Source of the DNA: Gammaproteobacteria bacterium
GTDB lineage: Bacteria; Pseudomonadota; Gammaproteobacteria; Enterobacterales; GCA-2746155
NCBI GenBank assembly: GCA_024206355.1
Contig: JAAGZM010000614.1
Location: 1-5,014 of the forward strand
DNA: 5,014 nt
Reading direction: 5' to 3'
The notes under the pieces are model-generated. The model was given only the letters and a program-made list of their open reading frames with translations. It was not told the DNA's origin and made no database searches. This document shows, in pieces, positions 1 to 5,014 of the stretch. Made by a program: the position numbers and the translations under genes. The first letter of the stretch is position 1; each line of letters opens with the position of its first letter.

Positions 1-351
1 ATGATTACTTAATGCAAAATCTGCTAAGCCTAGAATATCGAGCACATCTTGGGACTGCAAATTAAGTGCAATTTTTAACTTTCTAAAAATCATATTTTTC
101 GACAATCTTTTTTCAGGAATAGGCTGAGGCCCTTCTTTTTTACCTCTTTTTTCATTGATAAGACCATTTAGAAAGGTAGCCAGTTGTTCATCAGTGAGTT
201 CTACAAATGCAGCATCATCATCTTTCTTTAGCCAATTACTAATTTCTTCTCGACTGACTTCTAATTCAGCTAAGGCAAAAATACTAATAACTTTTGAATC
301 GTTAAGGTCAAAAATATAGCGAACACGTCGTAAGACATCATTGTTAGTCAT
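1..351 (-). CDS. yehS: DUF1456 family protein (YehS-like), 3' end cut by window edge
   Basis: The first 117 codons are present and the frame is still open at base 1. The protein starts MTNNDVLRRVRYIFDL and carries the DUF1456 pattern known from E. coli YehS: about residues 4-70 form a first repeat (RRVRYIF, then a WLKKDDDAAF stretch, then FLNGLINEKRG), and a second copy starts near residue 84 (SKNMIFRKLKIALNL, then DILGLADFALS). The family is usually about 150-160 residues, so roughly 40 residues should lie beyond the edge. No catalytic motif, signal peptide or membrane segment is visible, so it is presumably a cytoplasmic helical protein; its function is not known to me. The ATG at 349-351 is chosen because it has a GGAAG Shine-Dalgarno site 9 nt upstream and matches the family's N-terminus. 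It begins 40 bp after the mfd stop codon with no terminator between, so co-transcription with mfd is likely. Family assignment is confident; the role is unknown. Confidence 0.9.
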   Translation of the reverse strand, partial: MTNNDVLRRVRYIFDLNDSKVISIFALAELEVSREEISNWLKKDDDAAFVELTDEQLATFLNGLINEKRGKKEGPQPIPEKRLSKNMIFRKLKIALNLQSQDVLDILGLADFALSNH

Positions 352-360
352 TTAAGCAGG

Positions 361-365
361 CTTCC
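361..365 (-). promoter_or_regulatory. Ribosome binding site of the DUF1456 gene
   Basis: The minus strand reads GGAAG here, 9 nt before the ATG at 351. It lies inside the 40-bp gap after mfd. That gap has no hairpin with a U-tract and no clear promoter, so translation probably starts on a message that reads through from mfd. Confidence 0.55.
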
Positions 366-391
366 AGTCGTTAAAAAAATCAATAGTTGGG

Positions 392-3300
392 TTAATCTAT
401 AACTCGTAACTTACCGAGCAAATTAAGGATAATATAAATCCGTTCTTGTACTGTTTCGAAAGTTCCATTAAAGGTAAGTCGAGTTGCGCCATTCATTTTA
501 CAGTCATTTTCATTATTTTGTAATAACTCGATGAGTGATAAAGGTTCAATTGGTGCTTTTTCAGAGAACTCAATGGTTCCTCTTTCTTCATTAACTTCAA
601 TTTTTGCAATGCTATACTGGCTGGAAACGAGTTTTAATTCACTGACACTGAATAAATTTTTGCAGGCCTGTGGCAACAAACCAAAACGATCAATCAATTC
701 AACTTGTAAGTCATCCAATTCCTGCTCTGTTCGTGCATTTGCAATTCGTTTGTAAAGAGAGAGTCGAATACCTACATCAGCCACATAATCTTCAGGTATC
801 AATACGGTTACTTTTAAATCGATTTCTGTTTGAGTCGCTAGACTTTGGTGTAAACTAGGCTCTCTGCCTTCTTTAAGTGCTGTAACAGCTTCTTCAAGCA
901 TTTCCATATACAGGCTAAAGCCAATACTTTGAATTTGTCCACTTTGCTCATCACCAAGTAATTCACCTGCTCCTCGTATCTCCATATCTTGGGTAGCGAG
1001 AATAAAACCTGAACCTAGATCACCCAAAGAGGCAACAGCTTCTAGTCTTTTAATCGCATCTTTAGACATCTGTTTGCGAGGAGGTGTCATTAAAAAAGCA
1101 TAAGCCTGGTGATGAGAACGTCCGACGCGACCACGTAACTGATGCATTTGTGCAAGCCCTAGTTTATCAGCTCGTTCCATGATAATCGTATTTGCAGATG
1201 CTACATCAATGCCCGTTTCAATAATGGTTGAACAGACTAAAACATTAAACCTTTTATGATAAAAATCTTGCATCACTTGCTCTAGTTGTTTTTCTCGCAT
1301 CTGACCATGACCGACATTAATACGTGCTTCTGGAACAAGTTCTGCAAGCATTTCTGCCGTATTTTCAATGCTGGCCACATCATTATGTAGGAAGTAGACC
1401 TGCCCACCACGTAGGATTTCTCTCATTATTGCTTCGCGTATTAAAGGTTTTGAAAATTCCCGTACAAAGGTTTTAATCGCCAACCGTCTAGCAGGAGGGC
1501 TGGCGATAATGGATAAATCTCTCATCCCTGACAAGGACATATTAAGCGTCCTCGGAATAGGCGTGGCCGTTAAAGTAAGAATATCAACTTCTGAACGCAG
1601 AGCTTTTAGTTTCTCCTTTTGGCTAACACCAAAACGGTGCTCTTCATCAATAACAACAAGTCCCAAGTCAGGATATTTAATACTTTGGTTCAATAGTTTG
1701 TGCGTGCCAATTAGGATATCTATTTTTCCAGCAGCAAGTTCTTTAAGAATAGTTGTTTGTTGTTTGGCAGTTTTAAAACGTGAGATCATTTCAACACGAA
1801 TGGGCCAATCAGCAAATCGATCACTAAAACTATCAAAATGCTGTTGGGCAAGTAATGTAGTGGGAACTAAAATTGCGACTTGTCGAGTATTTTGGGTAAC
1901 AACAAAGGCTGCACGCATTGCCACTTCGGTCTTACCAAAGCCTACATCTCCACAGACTAACCTATCCATCGGTTGTGTTGATTGTAAGTCGCTCAAAACT
2001 GCTTTTATTGCAACTGTCTGATCATTGGTTAGTTGAAAAGGAAACGAATCTGCAAATTGTTGATAATCAGCATTATCAATCTGATAATCAAAACCTGGTT
2101 TGGCCGCTCGCTTTGCATGTAAATCAAGTAACTCAGCAGCTATATCTCTGACACGTTCCGCAGCTTTCTTACGCGCTTTCTGCCACACTTCTGAGCCAAG
2201 TTTATGTAGTGGAGCATGTTGTCCACCAGCACCCGTATAGCGAGAGACTAGATATAACATATGTACTGGTACATATAGTTTATCGCCACCAGAATATTCA
2301 AGGGTTAAATACTCTGCAACAATATCACCAATTGTTAAAGATTGGAGTCCGATATAACGACCAATACCTTGTTCAATATGTACAACCGGGTCTCCCGGTT
2401 TAAGTTCAGCGAGATTTCTTATAATCGAATCGGGATCGATGGTTTGTTGCTTTCTTTGTTGCTGACGTATTTGTTGCTGACCAAATAACTGATTTTCACT
2501 GATCAACATCAGATTCTGCGAAGGTAAATTGAAACCTTGATCAATAGGAGCAATACATATATTCAGTTGATGATTCGAATCGAGAAATTCATCCCAACTT
2601 TCAACTGTATGAGACTTAATCGTATTTCTAGACAACAACTCGACAATAGATTCACGTCGACCAGCAGTGTCAGCACATATCAATAATTTATCGTTGGATG
2701 ATTCATAAAGTTGATCGAGTACTTCTTGAAATTTATAAAGCGGTTGATCTTTTTTATGATTAATTTCTAGATCAGGACAACTTATAGCTTTGATAAGGCT
2801 TGATGAAGATTTATCTTGGATCTCAATACGAGGCCATTGTTTAAAGGCAGCAAAAATATCAGCAGTCGATAAAAATAATGACTTTGGTGCTAGTATTGGC
2901 CTACTAGAATCGTAACGATGTTGCTCATAACGTTCTTCAATCTCTTCCCAAAATGCTTCAGCTTTTTGGTGTAATTTTTCACTAAGGTAAAAAGCACTGT
3001 TCTTGGGTAAATAATTAAAAAGCGTTTCCAGGTTTTGATGAAAGAAGGGCAGGTAGTATTCAATGCCTGCAGGAGTTTCACCAGCACTGACCTGATGATA
3101 GAGAGAGTTTTTATCTGTACTATCGAAATCACTACGCCAGTTTTGACGAAAGCAGTTAATACCAGTTTCATCGATAGGAAATTCTCTAGCAGGAAGCAAC
3201 TGAATACCATCAATATTCTCGCCTGAACGCTGATTATCTGGGTCAAAGACTCTTATAGAATCAATTTCATCATCAAAAAAATCAATTCTGTAAGGAACAG

Positions 3301-3874
3301 TACTTCCCATTGGATAGAGATCTAACAAGGAACCTCGAAGTGTAAATTCTCCATGCTCCATAACTTGTTCAACATGTCTGTAACCAGCGTCGGTTAGACG
3401 CTGACGCATTTGTAATGGATCTAGGGTATCGCCTTTGTTTAATATTAGGCTATGTAACTGAAGATATTTACCTGGTGCTAATCTCTGAATCAGTGTGCTA
3501 ACAGGTACAATTAATATCCCTTCGGTCGCAGTGGGTAATTTATAAAGCGTTAATAACCGGTTGGATATAATATCTTGATGTGGAGAAAATAAGTCATAGG
3601 GCAGCGTCTCCCAATCGGGGAGATTGTACACGGTGAACTTTCCTGCTGAGAAAAACCGAATTTCCTTTTCAAGTCGCTGAGCACTTGGCGTATCAGCAAC
3701 AACAACGACGAGCAGTCCCTGATATTTTATAGCAAGTTCTGTAAGAGCAACAGAATCACTACTGCCAATCATACTAGCGCTATAAATAGCTTTATGACTA
3801 TTAGCTGTTGTTGTAAGTTTTGATACAGAAATTAGCTGCTCAGAAGTATCAATTATATTTTCAAATAGCGGCAT
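392..3874 (-). CDS. mfd: Transcription-repair coupling factor Mfd
   Basis: Complete at 1160 residues (E. coli Mfd is 1148). Mfd is a cytoplasmic, ATP-driven DNA translocase that pushes stalled RNA polymerase off DNA and recruits UvrA to start nucleotide excision repair. Domains in order: a UvrB-like N-terminal module (about 1-350) with DWETLPYDLFSPHQDIIS at 87-104 and the UvrA-contacting D2 region GYRHVEQVMEHGE to LLDLYPMG (164-190); a degenerate D3 domain; the RNA-polymerase-interacting CarD-like domain (about 488-550, with PGDPVVHIEQGIGRYIG and KLYVPVHMLYLVSRY); and superfamily 2 motor domains. Motor motifs are intact: Walker A GDVGFGKTE with Lys648, DEEH at 743-746, TATPIPRT 769-776, motif V GIDVASANT near 888, and motif VI QLRGRVGRS 912-920. 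The translocation (TRG) motif follows at about 953-980 (IRGAGELLGDEQSGQ), then the C-terminal D7 domain (about 1010-1160). The ATG at 3874 is the first possible start because an in-frame TAA sits at 3893-3895; no good Shine-Dalgarno site precedes it. No frameshift or missing key residue is seen. Confidence 0.99.
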   Translation of the reverse strand: MPLFENIIDTSEQLISVSKLTTTANSHKAIYSASMIGSSDSVALTELAIKYQGLLVVVVADTPSAQRLEKEIRFFSAGKFTVYNLPDWETLPYDLFSPHQDIISNRLLTLYKLPTATEGILIVPVSTLIQRLAPGKYLQLHSLILNKGDTLDPLQMRQRLTDAGYRHVEQVMEHGEFTLRGSLLDLYPMGSTVPYRIDFFDDEIDSIRVFDPDNQRSGENIDGIQLLPAREFPIDETGINCFRQNWRSDFDSTDKNSLYHQVSAGETPAGIEYYLPFFHQNLETLFNYLPKNSAFYLSEKLHQKAEAFWEEIEERYEQHRYDSSRPILAPKSLFLSTADIFAAFKQWPRIEIQDKSSSSLIKAISCPDLEINHKKDQPLYKFQEVLDQLYESSNDKLLICADTAGRRESIVELLSRNTIKSHTVESWDEFLDSNHQLNICIAPIDQGFNLPSQNLMLISENQLFGQQQIRQQQRKQQTIDPDSIIRNLAELKPGDPVVHIEQGIGRYIGLQSLTIGDIVAEYLTLEYSGGDKLYVPVHMLYLVSRYTGAGGQHAPLHKLGSEVWQKARKKAAERVRDIAAELLDLHAKRAAKPGFDYQIDNADYQQFADSFPFQLTNDQTVAIKAVLSDLQSTQPMDRLVCGDVGFGKTEVAMRAAFVVTQNTRQVAILVPTTLLAQQHFDSFSDRFADWPIRVEMISRFKTAKQQTTILKELAAGKIDILIGTHKLLNQSIKYPDLGLVVIDEEHRFGVSQKEKLKALRSEVDILTLTATPIPRTLNMSLSGMRDLSIIASPPARRLAIKTFVREFSKPLIREAIMREILRGGQVYFLHNDVASIENTAEMLAELVPEARINVGHGQMREKQLEQVMQDFYHKRFNVLVCSTIIETGIDVASANTIIMERADKLGLAQMHQLRGRVGRSHHQAYAFLMTPPRKQMSKDAIKRLEAVASLGDLGSGFILATQDMEIRGAGELLGDEQSGQIQSIGFSLYMEMLEEAVTALKEGREPSLHQSLATQTEIDLKVTVLIPEDYVADVGIRLSLYKRIANARTEQELDDLQVELIDRFGLLPQACKNLFSVSELKLVSSQYSIAKIEVNEERGTIEFSEKAPIEPLSLIELLQNNENDCKMNGATRLTFNGTFETVQERIYIILNLLGKLRVID

Positions 3875-3904
3875 GACAAACTTGATAGAGAATTAAAAAA
3901 AGCG

Positions 3905-3910
3905 ATTATA
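3905..3910 (-). promoter_or_regulatory. Candidate -10 box of the mfd promoter
   Basis: The minus strand reads CAGGTATAATCGC, an exact TATAAT consensus 30 nt upstream of the mfd ATG, which would give a short leader. The G just before the spacer base partly fits an extended -10. The matching -35 position at 17-bp spacing (TACATC, 3928-3933) is poor, with only two of six consensus bases. Transcription would start near 3894-3903, in or beside a run of seven T (minus strand). This is a motif match only; no other good promoter is visible between the upstream gene and mfd. Confidence 0.4.
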
Positions 3911-3936
3911 CCTGAGAGATGCTAAGAGATGTAGTA

Positions 3937-3967
3937 ATAGCTATTGAAGATTGACTTCAATAGCTAT
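3937..3967. repeat. Perfect inverted repeat (13-bp stem, 5-nt loop) upstream of mfd
   Basis: The arms ATAGCTATTGAAG (3937-3949) and CTTCAATAGCTAT (3955-3967) pair perfectly around the loop ATTGA. Each arm also contains the 8-bp palindrome ATAGCTAT, at 3937-3944 and 3960-3967, with centres 23 bp apart. The hairpin lies 33 bp past the stop of the small exported protein gene and 26 bp before the TATAAT box of mfd. Its position suits a 3' end for the upstream message. It is not a standard intrinsic terminator, though: in minus-strand RNA the run of eight U (from 3975-3968) comes before the stem, not after it, and in plus-strand RNA the stem is followed by eight A. Possible roles are an mRNA 3'-end stabiliser, a terminator without a U-tract, or a paired operator. 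The structure is certain; the role is open. Confidence 0.8.
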
Positions 3968-4000
3968 AAAAAAAACTATTTTTCGATGTATTATTACAAA

Positions 4001-4273
4001 TTATGACTTGTTTAGTACCGTATGGATGACTAGATCATACTCAAAATAAACAGTAAATCTATTGTACTTCCAAACAGTTATCGGTGGCTCGCCTATAGGA
4101 TCTGTAATATTTTCAGGTGCACCAAATTTTTCTTCAACAACTGTTGTTGACATCCCTGTTGCTGGTCGAGATTGGCTTTGATCACCTTGCTGACCAATTG
4201 GAACTTCTAATTGCTCTGCTAATAATTGGCTTGTTAGTATCAAACAAAGACAGCCTATGGCTATACGGTGCAT
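4001..4273 (-). CDS. Small exported protein with a BamE/SmpA-like motif, function unknown
   Basis: A complete 90-residue protein. Residues 1-19 look like a Sec signal peptide: a short basic start (MHR), a hydrophobic core (IAIGCLCLILT), and a likely signal peptidase I site after LLA at 19. The mature part, about 71 residues, would be periplasmic. It contains VPIGQQG (24-30), then RPATGMSTTVVEEKFGAPE (36-54), which resembles the G-M-s-x-x-x-V-x-x-x-F/L-G-x-P element of BamE/SmpA-type small envelope proteins, then GEPPITVWKY (61-70) and the beta-strand-like FTVYFEYDLVIHTVL (73-87). I recall small gammaproteobacterial proteins with the same GEPPI-W-Y and VYFE elements, often listed as hypothetical; no activity is shown for them that I can rely on. 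The ATG at 4273 is well supported by a TAAGGAG site 7 nt upstream. It lies 126 bp upstream of mfd on the same strand, but a hairpin and a candidate promoter separate the two. Confidence 0.85.
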   Translation of the reverse strand: MHRIAIGCLCLILTSQLLAEQLEVPIGQQGDQSQSRPATGMSTTVVEEKFGAPENITDPIGEPPITVWKYNRFTVYFEYDLVIHTVLNKS

Positions 4274-4280
4274 GAAAAGT

Positions 4281-4287
4281 CTCCTTA
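4281..4287 (-). promoter_or_regulatory. Strong ribosome binding site of the small exported protein
   Basis: The minus strand reads TAAGGAG, a near-consensus Shine-Dalgarno sequence 7 nt before the ATG at 4273. It fixes the start of the 90-residue gene and supports its being translated. It is much stronger than anything in front of mfd. Confidence 0.8.
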
Positions 4288-4450
4288 AGAATCATGTTGT
4301 TTACAGAAGTGTACTTGATTTATCTCCTCATGTAAAAGATACAGTTCACATTTTAAGTGTTTGATTCAGTTGTAGTATTCATTGTTGAATATTTAGCTTC
4401 TTGGCTTTTGGTTAAGAGTCATTACTTTTAGTTGACTACCATCTGAGGAA

Positions 4451-4467
4451 AATACGTTGAGCGTATT
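4451..4467 (-). terminator. Possible weak terminator after the PilZ-like gene
   Basis: A perfect 6-bp stem (AATACG with CGTATT) closes a 5-nt loop, and the minus-strand RNA then continues UUCC; together with the last two stem bases this gives four U in a row. It lies about 60 nt past the stop codon of the PilZ-like gene. The stem is short and has only two G-C pairs, so termination would be inefficient; it could equally be a chance repeat. Confidence 0.25.
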
Positions 4468-4525
4468 AAAAGAGTGTTGTAGTAAAATTAATATCTACGC
4501 CTAGTGGCTGTAACTGGTTAGCAAG

Positions 4526-5014
4526 TTACTTCCTTTGCCTAAGAATATTAGACTGTAATTGTAGTACATGCTTTACCAGAGCGTCGCGATCTGTTTCGTT
4601 GATCAGTTTGTATTCGATTGCTGTATCAAACTGCGGAGGCTCGCTATTTGGGATGGGGTTACAGCGAACAACTTCTCCATAGGTTAAAATACCTGAGCAG
4701 CTAGGGTATAGAACCATTCTAGTTCGTACCGTTTTGCCAAGCTCGATAGCTTCTGAAGTTATTAAGCTAAGGCCTCCTGCACTGAGGGTTACCTTGTATG
4801 ATTGAACTTCATCAGTTAATCCTAGTGAAACGACGTGACGAGCTAAAGCTTCAACTTTACTATTGATGATTTTCATATAACGGGCAATATCTGGATTTAC
4901 ATCCTGAATAGAGTGCAATAACGTAGAACTATCCATGTCGATGCGACATAAGTGATTAATTAGCTGGAATTCATCTGGTGTTTCTTCGATAAACTCATCT
5001 TCTGTCGGAATTTC
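4526..5014 (-). CDS. PilZ-like domain protein, 5' end cut by window edge
   Basis: The frame is open from the right edge to the TAA at 4526-4528, giving 162 visible residues. An ATG exists at 4936, but it has no Shine-Dalgarno site and the 26 codons before it read on without a stop (EIPTEDEFIEETPDEFQLIN and onward), so the true start is probably outside the window. Numbering from the visible edge, about residues 30-66 (a DVNPDIARYMKIINSKVEAL-type stretch) look like a long amphipathic helix. A PilZ-type beta domain follows, with VTLSAGGLSL at about 75-84, then ELGKTVRTRMVL and YGEVVRC strands and a C-terminal helix. PilZ domains commonly bind cyclic di-GMP or partner proteins in the cytoplasm. 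Here the RxxxR binding motif that normally precedes the D/N-x-S-x-x-G motif is missing, and the D/N is Thr. The helix-plus-PilZ layout resembles the atypical, oligomer-forming PilZ group. Domain call is likely; ligand binding is doubtful. Confidence 0.75.
   Translation of the reverse strand, partial: EIPTEDEFIEETPDEFQLINHLCRIDMDSSTLLHSIQDVNPDIARYMKIINSKVEALARHVVSLGLTDEVQSYKVTLSAGGLSLITSEAIELGKTVRTRMVLYPSCSGILTYGEVVRCNPIPNSEPPQFDTAIEYKLINETDRDALVKHVLQLQSNILRQRK

Larger units (their letters stand above)
4274..4525. other. Intergenic region between the PilZ-like gene and the small exported protein gene
   Basis: These 252 bp hold no gene that I can support. Two short perfect inverted repeats are present: AATACG/CGTATT at 4451-4467 (6-bp stem, 5-nt loop) and TATTCA/TGAATA at 4376-4391 (6-bp stem, 4-nt loop). 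In minus-strand RNA the first is followed by UUCC, so at most it is a weak terminator for the PilZ-like gene; the second has no U-tract on that strand. The region is AT-rich and must hold the promoter of the small exported protein gene unless that gene is read from upstream. I see only poor -10/-35 candidates (for example TAAAAT on the minus strand near 4350) and do not call one. Confidence 0.5.

Noticed and set aside
531..858. Two overlapping plus-strand open frames of 74 and 62 codons.
   Set aside because: Both are opposite the C-terminal D7 region of mfd and have no family resemblance.
1509..2021. A plus-strand open frame of 170 codons.
   Set aside because: It lies fully opposite the motor domains of mfd, whose motifs are intact. 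Its protein has an irregular, Ser-rich composition and no recognisable domain, so it is an antisense shadow.
2890..3246. A second minus-strand open frame of 118 codons inside mfd.
   Set aside because: It overlaps the conserved N-terminal part of mfd in another frame, has no recognisable domain, and does not indicate a frameshift because the mfd frame stays collinear with the family through this stretch.
3951..3979. A plus-strand TTGACT that could be a -35 box.
   Set aside because: It falls in the loop and arm of the inverted repeat, the -10 position at 17-bp spacing (AACTAT) is poor, and no plus-strand gene follows.
4250..4273. Possible lipoprotein signal in the 90-residue protein, with cysteines at residues 8 and 10.
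   Set aside because: The residues before each Cys (A-I-G before Cys8, C-L before Cys10) do not form a proper lipobox, and the cysteines lie too close to the N-terminus, inside the hydrophobic core.
4369..4484. A 9-bp direct repeat, GTTGTAGTA, at 4369-4377 and 4476-4484.
   Set aside because: Two copies of 9 bp, 107 bp apart in AT-rich intergenic DNA, may arise by chance, and there is no third copy or regular spacing.
4526..4936. The ATG at 4936 as the true start of the PilZ-like protein.
   Set aside because: It has no Shine-Dalgarno site and the frame stays open for all 26 codons up to the window edge, with protein-like acidic sequence, so the gene most likely starts further upstream.

Overview
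The window is AT-rich (about 40% G+C by eye) and bacterial. The Mfd protein is collinear with E. coli Mfd from end to end, and the lower gene belongs to the YehS/DUF1456 family. Together these point to a gammaproteobacterium; the genus cannot be fixed from this sequence. It reads as an ordinary chromosomal housekeeping region. I see no insertion sequence, integrase, tRNA, CRISPR array or other sign of recent transfer.

All four genes lie on the minus strand, so in transcription order the layout runs from right to left. (1) 5014-4526: the 3' part of a PilZ-like protein gene whose start lies beyond the right edge. (2) 4525-4274: a 252-bp gap with only weak inverted repeats. (3) 4273-4001: a small exported protein of 90 residues with a BamE/SmpA-like sequence motif and a very good Shine-Dalgarno site. 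(4) 4000-3875: a 126-bp gap holding a perfect 13-bp-stem inverted repeat and a TATAAT box that probably belongs to the mfd promoter. (5) 3874-392: complete mfd, the transcription-repair coupling factor (1160 residues), which fills most of the window. (6) 391-352: a 40-bp gap with no terminator. (7) 351-1: the first 117 codons of a YehS-like DUF1456 gene that runs off the left edge.

mfd and the DUF1456 gene probably share a transcript because the gap between them is short and has no terminator. The small exported protein and the PilZ-like protein are separated by larger gaps and may be independent units. No shared pathway links the four genes in an obvious way: Mfd removes stalled RNA polymerase and recruits UvrA for repair, the PilZ-like protein suggests cyclic-di-GMP-type or regulatory protein interactions, and the small exported protein and DUF1456 have no firm function. 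I did not find a convincing new system. The points most worth checking are the hairpin upstream of mfd, the conserved-looking small exported protein, and the degenerate PilZ motif.
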